Assembly (NCBI RefSeq): GCF_002929805.1
Contig: NZ_PJJM01000103.1
Coordinates: forward strand, 124,001-188,000
Origin: Cryobacterium sp. Y50
GTDB taxonomy: Bacteria > Actinomycetota > Actinomycetes > Actinomycetales > Microbacteriaceae
Length of the DNA: 64,000 bases
Reading direction: 5' to 3'
A program made the position numbers and the translations under genes. Below the pieces are notes generated by a model, which searched no databases, was not told where the DNA came from, and saw only the letters and a list, made by a program, of their open reading frames with translations. Of the stretch, positions 28,694 to 37,120 are shown piece by piece; the first letter of the stretch is position 1, and each line of letters begins with the position of its first letter.

Positions 28694-28993
28694 GGCAGTC
28701 GCTGCTGTCTTACTCCCGATTGGATTGTTCGGCGAGAGCAAAGTAACTTCTCTGATGGTGATCGGTGATGATATTGGTGGCGTTTCGCTTCAACGTCTAG
28801 TTCTGTAAAGCGTGCTTCTAACGTGTAGTGACTGCGTCAGAAGGCTGCACAGCAGTAAGAAATCGGGTCGGAGCGCACTGCGAGCAGGTGTGCGAGAAAG
28901 GTCTTCGCGTTCTGCAGGTGGGCACCGGACGTACGTTCCGAATCGTTCGCCGTAGTGAGCCGCCAAAGTGGCCGCGGAGGTACAGTCTCGCGT
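28694..28993. other. Intergenic stretch with second ychF-end copy
   Basis: Apart from the ychF-end copy at 28774-28800 nothing convincing is seen. A frame on the plus strand from 28828 runs into the DUF2461 remnant and has no recognisable content of its own. Confidence 0.4.
28774..28800 (+). repeat. Second displaced copy of the ychF 3' end
   Basis: ttggtggcgtttcgcttcaa followed by cgtctag encodes LVAFRFNV and stop; six of the eight residues match the YchF C-terminus, and cgcttcaacgt is identical to the copy at 27939-27965. It lies 835 bases after that copy and brackets the SDR gene. Confidence 0.6.
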
Positions 28994-29165
28994 GGTGCAT
29001 CCCCATCTCAACGCGCAGACATTCGATTTTTTTCGACGGACCTGAGAACCGCAACGAACGCGAATGGTCCAAAGAGCACAAGCCGATCGACGAACAGGGG
29101 CTGAAAGAGCGGATGCTCATGGCCATCTAATCCCTCAAACTCACGACGGTCGACTTCGATGGTGA
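28994..29165 (+). pseudogene. Decayed 5' fragment of a DUF2461 gene
   Basis: This stretch matches the start of the intact DUF2461 gene at 43592: cgcagacattcga, ccgcaacgaacg, gaatgg, agagcacaa, gccgatc and ctgaaagagcggatgctc recur in order, with indels that break the frame and a TAA at about 29128. Only about 55 codons of 240 remain. It is a dead partial paralogue. Confidence 0.8.
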
Positions 29166-29199
29166 CAGCGCTACGCGCCTGCTCCAGCGGTCGCGTCGA

Positions 29200-30003
29200 C
29201 TAGACCAGCGCCGTGATTCGGCTCAGCACCCGCTCCGGAACCGCTCCCTGGGGCACCTCGCCGAGCAGAAAATCGCCGTCGGGAAGCGTGCCGGTGTCGT
29301 TCGCCCAAAATTCCGGATCGATTACAGCGCCGCGTAGCTCAGTGCCGTGTAGTTCGACCCGATCCACGTGTCGCTGTCCGAGCGCCCAACGGTAGTGGTC
29401 GGTCACATTGGCAACCGGTGAATAGGTCGATAGCGGTACCGATTTAGCCCCGGAAGCGGGGCTACGGTCATCAAGCAGTACCGCGATCAGCGGTAGTGCG
29501 GCGAAACCGCGCAGCCAGTCCGCGACATACATTGACGCGTTTTCGGCATTATCGGCGTCGAGACCTGACGCGTCGGTCGCCCCCGAGAACGAATGTGTGC
29601 GCGCCAGCCACTGCATCGGCGACGGAATCTGCAGCACGACCGGCACCCGTTGGGTCTTGCTGAAGATGCTGACGAGCTCGATAACGAACGCAGTTGTCCC
29701 TGGATCCCCCAGCAGAGTGCGGAGGGCATATCCGGTGCGGGATTTGGCGCTCATAGCCGTTTGAAGAGTGGGATCAGATGCGACCCGGTGTGCATAGAAC
29801 CGGTCGAGACTGAGCAGCGCCAAATCGGATTTGAGAACGCCCTGAGCCTGGCCGAAGAAATTCGCGTACGCCATGGGTTCCTGCCACGGCACGGGTTTAC
29901 CCTGCAGAAAAACGGATTGGGCATAATCGTGACTGTCCAACACTACGGCCCGACTGCGGCCCGAGGGTGGCTCGGCCAGAAGCTCAGATAGCGAAAGTGT
30001 CAT
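29200..30003 (-). CDS. Unrecognised protein of the ketone carboxylase cluster
   Basis: A 267-residue soluble protein, rich in Ala/Leu/Val with no signal peptide or membrane span. I do not recognise a family. It is the last gene of the hyuA'-acxC-acxA-acxB run on the minus strand, 90 bases after acxB. The ATG at 30003 has GGGAGA five bases upstream; ATG 30015 is less likely. Notable blocks are AVVLDSHDYAQSVFLQGKPVPW near the start and DPEFWANDTGTLPDGDF near the end. Acetophenone carboxylase needs an extra small subunit besides its core, and this protein could play such a role, but no homology is claimed. Confidence 0.7.
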   Translation of the reverse strand: MTLSLSELLAEPPSGRSRAVVLDSHDYAQSVFLQGKPVPWQEPMAYANFFGQAQGVLKSDLALLSLDRFYAHRVASDPTLQTAMSAKSRTGYALRTLLGDPGTTAFVIELVSIFSKTQRVPVVLQIPSPMQWLARTHSFSGATDASGLDADNAENASMYVADWLRGFAALPLIAVLLDDRSPASGAKSVPLSTYSPVANVTDHYRWALGQRHVDRVELHGTELRGAVIDPEFWANDTGTLPDGDFLLGEVPQGAVPERVLSRITALV

Positions 30004-30092
30004 GGTGTCTCCCATTGATCGATCAAGAAGGGTGACCCGTGGCTGCGGGGCCGTCAGGAGACGACCCCGCAGCCACGGATCGAAAGGACAGG

Positions 30093-32435
30093 TCAGGATT
30101 TGTGTACGGCCACTTCGCCGTACTTCTGCTCGAGTTCGCGTACCCGCGCCTCAAGCTTGCTAATTTTCAGCACTCGACGGTCGGGAACCATGATGAGTGG
30201 CAGATCTTCGATCTTGCCCTTGACTCGCTCGGGCTCGATTTTGCCCCAGTGCGTCGCCAGCAGTTCCTCATTGTTGTCCTGGCCCCACGAGCCGTAGTAG
30301 AGCAGGTCCTTGGGCGGCTCTTCTTGAACGAACTCTGCAATGAACTCCTTATACGGCTTGCCGCGGCTGATGCGATCCTGGCGCATCTGGGCCCGCAGTT
30401 CAATCGTTGCCTGCTCGTGCACCACGAAGGTGTCCGCTTCCCAGACGACGCCGTAGACGTTCGTGGCGACCTGGGCCGAGATTCGGTCCAGCTCAAGGTC
30501 GGTCACGACGAGTTCGGGGTCGCGCTCCAGCACGTCACCGTAGCCACCGCCCGCGCCTTGGGCGATCATGTACAGTTCGCCCTCTTTCGCCACGTCGAAT
30601 TGCAGCCCCATGTGTCCGGTCTGGTAATCGCCGCCCTCGAAAGGCTGCTCGTTCATGACACGTTCCATCGACAGGTTGAACTGCGACGGGTCCTTCTTGA
30701 TGATGTCGTAGATGTTGATGTCTTTGACCATGGCCAGGGGGTAGACCGGGCAGCCGTATCCTCCGAACATTCCAGGAACCGAGGAGAACTTCGATCCGGA
30801 GGTGACGGTCATGAAACCCCAGCTGGGTGTACCGCGAGACGCCACCATCATCTCGTAACCCATACCGCCGCGATACTTGCCGAATCCCTGATTGTCGCGC
30901 ACCAGCCGTTTACTGACCAGCTGCAAGAACGGTACCTCTTCTTCCATGACTTCCTGCTCGCCGAGGTCGGCCATTGCGCAGAACAACGGCGCCACGGCGT
31001 CTTCACCGTCGCGGAACGCCTTCGCCCCGCCGCCCATGCCGTTGAGATCGGCACACAGGTTACCCACCTGCTCACCGTTCTGTGTGGTGCCGCCCCAGAG
31101 AAAATCGTTGATCTGGTTGAACCAGGGAGCCACGACGTTCGAGTACTTCTGCGGCGATGAGAATTGCATCTTGGCGAAGGCCGACTGTAGGGCGGAGAAG
31201 CCGCGGAAGGATGCCTGCAACGACTGGCCGACGGGCGCGTCGTAACCGGCATCCGCCCAGGTATGTTCCTCCGTGATAATTTCGATGGGCGACAATGCTC
31301 CGGTGCTGCGAGGCAGGTCAGGCCACCAGTACGAGAGAACTGCCTGGGACATGAAAGATTTTGTTGACGCGAGCGGCGAGTTGAGGGCCCGATTGAGAAT
31401 CTCGGGGCCGGTACCGGTGAGGTCGATAATCATTCGTTCGCCCTTCACGGTGATCTTGCAGGCGAACTTGATCAGAATGTTCTCCTTAAGCGTGGAGTCC
31501 ACGAACTGATTGAAGGTGACAGTGCCGTCGGGCAGTTCGCCAATACGGCGGCGTACCTCAGTCTCGACATCCTCGACGGTGACGCGAAGCGACGCGACGA
31601 AGGTCTCCTGCCCAACCTCGTCGATGAGCCGGTCGACGGTGTCCATGATGCGCCGGGTGGCGCCCATTTTCACCTTGATGTCGGCGAGCATGAGCTTCGG
31701 GTCGCGCGTGGAGTGTTGCAAGAACGTCAGCAGATCGCGACGCAGATGGCCCTTCTCGACGATCTTGATCGGCGAGGCCCGCAGACCGTCATCGAATGGT
31801 GACTCCGAACCCGACGGCATACCACCTGGTTCGCACGCTCCGTTCTCGCCTTCGTGGATGGTCGCACCCACCCAGGCGATGATGATTCCGTCGCGCATGA
31901 CCGGCACGAGCATCGACTGGTCGGTGTTGTGCACCATGCCGAAGCGGGAATCGTTGTGGAAGAAACCGTCACCCGGGTTGATACCGACGGTGGGCTCATC
32001 CTTCCAATTCTTCATGATGTAGCGGATGGGATGGTGCAGCACTGCGGAGAAGGCAATCACGCCGCGGTTGGAGAGATACGTGACATCGCCCTCGGCGGTG
32101 TAGACCGCGCAGGAGAGGTCGGCCCACTTCGCTCCGGGCGCCGCGCCCATGCTCTCGCACATCTCGAAGGCCTCATCAAGTGCACCGGCCAGGCGTTTGC
32201 GAATCCGGTCGACCTCGAGCGGGTCGATACCCTTCGCGATGCACTCCTCCTCATAGGCTGTGCGCGGCATGATCTCGTGAGTACGCATGATGGCCGGGTC
32301 TGGTCCGAGGAAGAGGGTAGTCTCGTCCATGAATTTGTCGACCCACTGCTGTTCCTGGTCGGTCAGTAGCTGGGATGCGTCGTCGTCTCCGCTGGTGGGC
32401 ACGAACTGGTCAGTTGTCAGTGTCATGGTGTTCAA
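30093..32435 (-). CDS. acxB: Acetone/ketone carboxylase, HyuB-type subunit (AcxB-like)
   Basis: A 780-residue hydantoinase B/oxoprolinase-type protein, close to the ~776 residues of the acetone carboxylase alpha subunit. It contains blocks such as HPIRYIMKNWKDEPTVGINPG, HNDSRFGMVHNTDQ and EPGGMPSGSESPFDDGL expected of the family, and an acidic, charged C-terminus (ISKLEARVRELEQKYGEV). In acetone carboxylase this subunit joins the activated (phosphorylated) ketone and carboxyl donor, giving acetoacetate. MTLTT at codon 4 is an alternative start. It follows acxA after 43 bases. Confidence 0.88.
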   Translation of the reverse strand: MNTMTLTTDQFVPTSGDDDASQLLTDQEQQWVDKFMDETTLFLGPDPAIMRTHEIMPRTAYEEECIAKGIDPLEVDRIRKRLAGALDEAFEMCESMGAAPGAKWADLSCAVYTAEGDVTYLSNRGVIAFSAVLHHPIRYIMKNWKDEPTVGINPGDGFFHNDSRFGMVHNTDQSMLVPVMRDGIIIAWVGATIHEGENGACEPGGMPSGSESPFDDGLRASPIKIVEKGHLRRDLLTFLQHSTRDPKLMLADIKVKMGATRRIMDTVDRLIDEVGQETFVASLRVTVEDVETEVRRRIGELPDGTVTFNQFVDSTLKENILIKFACKITVKGERMIIDLTGTGPEILNRALNSPLASTKSFMSQAVLSYWWPDLPRSTGALSPIEIITEEHTWADAGYDAPVGQSLQASFRGFSALQSAFAKMQFSSPQKYSNVVAPWFNQINDFLWGGTTQNGEQVGNLCADLNGMGGGAKAFRDGEDAVAPLFCAMADLGEQEVMEEEVPFLQLVSKRLVRDNQGFGKYRGGMGYEMMVASRGTPSWGFMTVTSGSKFSSVPGMFGGYGCPVYPLAMVKDINIYDIIKKDPSQFNLSMERVMNEQPFEGGDYQTGHMGLQFDVAKEGELYMIAQGAGGGYGDVLERDPELVVTDLELDRISAQVATNVYGVVWEADTFVVHEQATIELRAQMRQDRISRGKPYKEFIAEFVQEEPPKDLLYYGSWGQDNNEELLATHWGKIEPERVKGKIEDLPLIMVPDRRVLKISKLEARVRELEQKYGEVAVHKS

Positions 32436-32478
32436 GCTCCTTTGCTTGCGTTCGCTGAAGAAAAAGTGGGAAGGTCGG

Positions 32479-34605
32479 TCAGTCGCTCAGTAGCCATACC
32501 GCCCCCTGCACTGTCGGTTCCAGGCGCCAGCCCGGTTCCACCAGATAGGTGGTGTTTTCGGTCGTGACGATCGCCGGTCCGTGGATCACGTATTCGTGTT
32601 TGAGTGCGTCGGCGTCATAGACAGGGGTGTCGACTGCGCCGGCGATGCTCGTGAAGTGCACCGAACGCCGGGAGACCGGTGCCGGCTTAATCTTTTCGCC
32701 GCCGGTTTTGATCGACTCGAATTGAATGACTTCGCCCTCGATATAGGACGCTACGCGAATGGTCTGCGCACGGACGCCCGCCTCCGGCGCCTGGGTGCCC
32801 TCGCCGTAGCGTTCGCCAAAGAGCTCGGAGAACGTCTTGATCAGGTGCAGCACGTCGGCAACTCCGTTGACCCGGTTGATGTTGAAGGCGACGGCAGTGG
32901 TGACGAGCTGGTTGCCGTAGCGCATGTCCATTTCGAGGCGGTAGCGCACGTCGGCGCGGTCGTAGCCCTGGCGCACGAGGTCTTCGGCGCCCTTCGCTTC
33001 GAGCTCCTCGATGTACCCGTTGAGCGCTTCGTACTGGGCGTAGAGGCTGCGCTTGATCGGTTCGTAAAGCACGACGTAGGCGCTGCGTTCGTGAATGTGC
33101 AGCGGACGCATGTTGCCGGCCCCGAGCGCGGAGAACACCGAGGCGAACGGCGGAAACAAGATACGGCTGATGCCGGCGCTTGCCGCGATGCCGCAGGCAT
33201 GCAGCGGACCGTTACCGCCGTAGGCGAGCATCGTGTAGTCCTCGATCAGCCCGCCGCGGGAGCGCAGCTCCTTCTCGATGCCGATCGCCATCTGTTCGTC
33301 GACAGTCTTCTTAATAACCTTGGCAACCTCAACCGCGTCCAGGTCGAGCTCGTCGCTGAGCGTCTCATCGATGACATAGATCGAACGCTTCTTGTTGAGA
33401 TTGATGTGCCCGTTGGCGTAATTGTCCGGGTCGAGGTAGCCGAGTACCAGGTCAGCGTCGGTGACCGTTGGGCGCAGGCCACCGCGGTCATAGCAGGCCG
33501 GGCCCGGGTCGCTTCCAGCTGACTCCGGACCGATTTGGAGGGCATGGTGAATGCGGTTGTAGGCGGCGATAGATCCGCCGCCGGCGCCGAGCGTGTTGAG
33601 GTGGATCATCGGCGCGGAGACCATCCAACGACCGATGGTGGGCTGGAAATCGTAGTGCCGTACTCCGCCCTCTGGCACCAGACCGATATCGAACGAGGTG
33701 CCACCCATGTCCATTGACACTACGTCGCCAAGGCCGGTTGACTCCGCGAGGTGTTGGGCCGCCCCGACGCCGGCGATCGGCCCGGAGTGAATCGTTTGCA
33801 GGGCATCTGTGGAGTTCGGCTGCGCCATGCCGCCCGAATTATGAATGACCAGCATCGGCTTCTCGTACCCCGAGTCGCGCAGGTTGTTGGAGAGCTGATT
33901 GAGCGCGTGAAACATTGTCTGGTGCAAAAAAGCGTCGACGACAGTGGCCATGGCCCGCACGTACTCGCCCTTGCGTCCCGATACCTGACTGCTGAGCAGC
34001 ACCGGAATGGAGCCAAGCTCGTGCGTGGGGTACTCGTCGAGGATGATCTCGAGGATGCGGTCCTCGTGTACCGAGTTCTCGGTGGCGTTGGTCAGGGCAA
34101 TCACGATGGCCTCGGCGCCGTTGTCGACGAGCTCGCGAACCTGGGTGCGCACGTCGTCGTACATGAGTGGCACGAGCACTTCCCCGACCGAATCAATGCG
34201 TTCCTTCACCGAGCGGATGAGCTGGCGTGGCACGAGTGGTTCGGGACGTTGGGCGTCAGGCATGTCGCCCTGCTTGGCCGCGTCGAGCCCCTCACCGTAA
34301 CCACGTCCGCGGGAGAGCGGGATGGTGTCTTCAAAGCCGTGGGTGACGATAGCCGCGACCCGTGGGCCCTTGCCCTCGATCAGGGCGTTGGTGCCCAGCG
34401 TCGTGGCATAGCGTACCGAGTCCACCTCTTTGAGTGCCGTCTCGCGGCTGATTCCAGCCCTTTCGCAGGCCCGGTCGAGGGCTTCGTTGAAACCGAGTGC
34501 CAGGTTGTGGTGCGTGGTGAGCGCCTTCGATTCGATGTATACGTCATCCCAGACAAAGAAACAATCGCTGAACGTGCCGCCGATGTCTACCGAGATTCGT
34601 TTCAC
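32479..34605 (-). CDS. acxA: Acetone/ketone carboxylase, HyuA-type ATPase subunit (AcxA-like)
   Basis: A 708-residue hydantoinase A-type protein of the acetate/sugar kinase (actin-like ATPase) fold, similar in length to AcxA (~717). Nucleotide motifs are VDIGGTFSDCFF at the N-terminus, SMDMGGTSFDIGLV near 310 and AYGGNGPLHACGIA near 480. It hydrolyses ATP to activate substrate and bicarbonate. The open frame extends 54 codons upstream into acxC; GTG 34605 is chosen because VKRISVDIGG is the normal N-terminus and it lies two bases after the acxC stop. Confidence 0.88.
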   Translation of the reverse strand: MKRISVDIGGTFSDCFFVWDDVYIESKALTTHHNLALGFNEALDRACERAGISRETALKEVDSVRYATTLGTNALIEGKGPRVAAIVTHGFEDTIPLSRGRGYGEGLDAAKQGDMPDAQRPEPLVPRQLIRSVKERIDSVGEVLVPLMYDDVRTQVRELVDNGAEAIVIALTNATENSVHEDRILEIILDEYPTHELGSIPVLLSSQVSGRKGEYVRAMATVVDAFLHQTMFHALNQLSNNLRDSGYEKPMLVIHNSGGMAQPNSTDALQTIHSGPIAGVGAAQHLAESTGLGDVVSMDMGGTSFDIGLVPEGGVRHYDFQPTIGRWMVSAPMIHLNTLGAGGGSIAAYNRIHHALQIGPESAGSDPGPACYDRGGLRPTVTDADLVLGYLDPDNYANGHINLNKKRSIYVIDETLSDELDLDAVEVAKVIKKTVDEQMAIGIEKELRSRGGLIEDYTMLAYGGNGPLHACGIAASAGISRILFPPFASVFSALGAGNMRPLHIHERSAYVVLYEPIKRSLYAQYEALNGYIEELEAKGAEDLVRQGYDRADVRYRLEMDMRYGNQLVTTAVAFNINRVNGVADVLHLIKTFSELFGERYGEGTQAPEAGVRAQTIRVASYIEGEVIQFESIKTGGEKIKPAPVSRRSVHFTSIAGAVDTPVYDADALKHEYVIHGPAIVTTENTTYLVEPGWRLEPTVQGAVWLLSD

Positions 34606-34607
34606 GG

Positions 34608-35063
34608 TCAGTGTCCTTCGTTTTGGCGCGAGTGGGCGTGGGGTGTCACGGAGTCGAAGCGGGCGCTGAGGTCGGCCTCGGCGTTTTCGCCAGGGCCATA
34701 GTTGACGACCTCTTCGGGGTTGCCGCCATGGGCATCCCACTTTTCGCGTAGCGAGTCGATGTCCCACAGCATGTCGACGGTCGGCGGATGCCCCGGCGGC
34801 AGATATTCGGCTTCGATTTGGGTTCCGCAGGTGGGGCAGTAGAACTCCAGAATGCGGCAGAAGGCGGGGTCGGGAGAGAACGTGAATTCGTACTTCTCCG
34901 GGTCGATCACGGGAGGATGAATCTCTTGGGGGTCTCGGTCGTAGACCAGAGTGCCCTCCTTATAATTGCCGCGAGCATCGCCGAAGTCGTGGGCGCAAAC
35001 GCGGCAGATCCATCGTTCCGTGTCGAGGTCGATGAGCAGGTATTCGGTCATGGGAACGCGCAT
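34608..35063 (-). CDS. acxC: Acetone carboxylase gamma subunit (AcxC-like)
   Basis: A 151-residue protein with the acetone carboxylase gamma domain (PF08882 in memory): an N-terminal Cys pair in ICRVCAHDFGDARGNYKEG, a second pair in EFYCPTCG and the conserved PPGHPPTVDMLWDID. The two CxxC pairs probably bind zinc. The ATG at 35063 is well spaced from AAGGAAGG. This subunit marks the cluster as a true acetone/acetophenone-type carboxylase, not a hydantoinase or oxoprolinase. Confidence 0.88.
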   Translation of the reverse strand: MRVPMTEYLLIDLDTERWICRVCAHDFGDARGNYKEGTLVYDRDPQEIHPPVIDPEKYEFTFSPDPAFCRILEFYCPTCGTQIEAEYLPPGHPPTVDMLWDIDSLREKWDAHGGNPEEVVNYGPGENAEADLSARFDSVTPHAHSRQNEGH

Positions 35064-35096
35064 TTTGTTTGTACCTTCCTTGGGAAACAAAGTGGA

Positions 35097-36953
35097 TTAG
35101 AGGGTGTCGGCTAGTTGCAGGTCGCCGGCGGTGGATACCGTGAGCGTCCAGCCGAGCGGTACGCGCGCGGTAAAGAACGGGCCCTCGACGATGGCGGGTC
35201 CGGCTGCCGTGGCGCCGGGCACCTGACCGTCGAGCTCATAAACGGATACGCTGTCGACGCGCGTCGCCGAGGAGCGCACCTGCCGCGTTCCGGTAGCGAC
35301 TGCGGGGCTCGCCGCTGAGGGAAGGCCGGTGTCGATGGTCGGGTGTGGCAGCCTGAAAATGGCCTTGAGGGCGAGGATCTCTTCGCCGTCTTCGATGATG
35401 GTCGACCATTCGAGTTCGCACTCGCTCAGGTCGTGCCCTTCCTGGAACATGTCCCGGCCGGCATCCGCTTGCATCGATTGACGTGTCGCAGTCAGTTCTT
35501 CGGCCGAGAAACCGGTGACGTTGGTTTCATAGGACTGCGCGATGTCCGAGAAGCTGATGCCGTAGGCCGAGAACACCGCCGCGAGACGAGGCACGAGCAC
35601 GTGGTGCACGCCGGCCAGGCGAGCAGCGCTGCAGGCACTCATCGGTCCGCCGCCGCCGAACGCAGCCACGGTCGTTTCGCCGGTCGGGCTGACCAGGTCG
35701 GCGAAGGCCTGTGCCAGATGACCGGAGTAGCTGTGTTCCATGCGGATCAGCGCCTCGTCGAGGCTGATGCCGAGCGGATCAGCAACGGTCTTGGTGATGA
35801 CCGCGCGTGACCGTTCGGCATCGAGCGCCATCTCGCCGTTCAGGTAGGTAGCTGGGTCGAGAATGCCGAGCAGCAGGTTGACGTCTGTAATGGTGGCCTG
35901 GGTGCCGCCGAAACCAAAGCAGGCCGGTCCGGGAGCGGCGCCGACGCTCTCCGGCCCCACGGTGATCTCACCGTCGTGCACGGCGATGATTGAGCTGCCG
36001 CCCACGCCGGTCGAGCGCACGTCACTCATCTCGTAGGAGATATCGACGCCCTGAATCGATCCGCGCCGGTCGACGGCGATCGCCTTGTTCGCGACGCCGC
36101 CAACATCCGTTGTGGTGCCGCCCACATCGATCATCAGCACATTGTCGAGACCGTAGGCCTCGGCGAGCGCACGCGTGCCTTCGAGCCCGCCGCGCGGCCC
36201 CGAAGAATAGGTCTTGAGCGCGACCGATTTGGCGACGCGAGAGGATGCGCCGTCGTTGCGGTAGATCAGCAGGGGGTTCTTGACCTTGTAGGCGCGCAGC
36301 CGGTGCTCGGCGCTGTAGAGAAACCGCTCGACGGTGGGGTGTAGAAAGGAGTTGAGAATTCCCGACCAGACCTGTCGGTCGCGTGAGGTGTCAGAGGCAA
36401 ACTCCCGGGAGAACAGAATCGGCACCGAACCGAGCAGATGCCTGGGAAAATTCTTGAGCATGGTGCGCTTGAACAGCTGCTCGCGTTGGGCACTCGACGC
36501 TGCCACGACGAGCCGCTCGGCTCCAGCCGTCGTTAGCCGGTTGATGTCGGCGACGAACTGCCGAGAGAGCTCCTCCGGGGTGCCGTCGGCCGCGATGATG
36601 CCGATGCGGGCGCCGATCAGATCGTTGAAGAGCCCAGCCGTCTCTTTCGAGGTAGCGAGCGAGTCTGGCAGAGTGGGATCATCGGTGATCAGGCCAATCA
36701 GTGGACCCTTGCGCTGTACGAGCGCGTTGGTGCCCTGCGTTGACGAATAGCGGATGTGCCGGGTTGAGTGCAGCAGATCGGCCAGGTTCGTCTGTCCATA
36801 CAGCTGGGTAGACACCTTCGTCATGGCGTCGAAGAGACACTGAGACAAGTCTACCGGGGTGGTGAGAGTCTTGGTGAACGTGAAATCTGTGCCGCTGGCG
36901 ACGACAATGTCGGTGAGGGTTCCACCGTTGTCGATATTGATCAATCGTTCCAT
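35097..36953 (-). CDS. Second HyuA-type ATPase subunit (alpha-prime-like)
   Basis: A 618-residue hydantoinase A-type protein, about 90 residues shorter than acxA and only distantly like it. Motifs are NIDNGGTLTDIVV at the N-terminus, MIDVGGTTTDVGG near 275 and FGGGGPMSACSAARLAG near 440. Simple acetone carboxylases have one HyuA subunit; acetophenone carboxylase has two (alpha and alpha-prime). This is the first gene of the operon, with GGAG six bases before the ATG. The nucleotide-binding motifs look intact, so it need not be a dead paralogue. Confidence 0.85.
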   Translation of the reverse strand: MERLINIDNGGTLTDIVVASGTDFTFTKTLTTPVDLSQCLFDAMTKVSTQLYGQTNLADLLHSTRHIRYSSTQGTNALVQRKGPLIGLITDDPTLPDSLATSKETAGLFNDLIGARIGIIAADGTPEELSRQFVADINRLTTAGAERLVVAASSAQREQLFKRTMLKNFPRHLLGSVPILFSREFASDTSRDRQVWSGILNSFLHPTVERFLYSAEHRLRAYKVKNPLLIYRNDGASSRVAKSVALKTYSSGPRGGLEGTRALAEAYGLDNVLMIDVGGTTTDVGGVANKAIAVDRRGSIQGVDISYEMSDVRSTGVGGSSIIAVHDGEITVGPESVGAAPGPACFGFGGTQATITDVNLLLGILDPATYLNGEMALDAERSRAVITKTVADPLGISLDEALIRMEHSYSGHLAQAFADLVSPTGETTVAAFGGGGPMSACSAARLAGVHHVLVPRLAAVFSAYGISFSDIAQSYETNVTGFSAEELTATRQSMQADAGRDMFQEGHDLSECELEWSTIIEDGEEILALKAIFRLPHPTIDTGLPSAASPAVATGTRQVRSSATRVDSVSVYELDGQVPGATAAGPAIVEGPFFTARVPLGWTLTVSTAGDLQLADTL

Positions 36954-37032
36954 GAGCGCTCCATTGCGGGTTGTTGTGAGTGACCGATGCCCCGGGGGGA
37001 GGCACTCTAGCAAGACTGGCCCCGTGTTCAGA

Positions 37033-37065
37033 CCGCGGCGTGTCCCACATTGGGACACTCCGCGG
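37033..37065. promoter_or_regulatory. 33-bp palindrome, probable operator of the AcoR-like regulator
   Basis: In the 167-base divergent region, gtgtccca (37040-37047), cat and tgggacac (37051-37058) form a perfect inverted repeat, flanked symmetrically by ccgcgg on both sides (37033-37038 and 37060-37065). TGTCCCA-N3-TGGGACA is the sort of dyad bound by Fis-type HTH regulators. It lies 80 bases before the carboxylase operon start and 56 before the regulator. Confidence 0.7.
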
Positions 37066-37120
37066 CTAGCGCTTGCGGTCGAGTACAGGGCATGCTTAAG
37101 GAGTCCACAAGGGAGTCGAT

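Noticed and set aside
30039..31160. Long plus-strand frames opposite acxB, acxA, gcvP and the importer ATPase
   Set aside because: They are antisense to well-recognised genes, show no domains and follow from high GC content.
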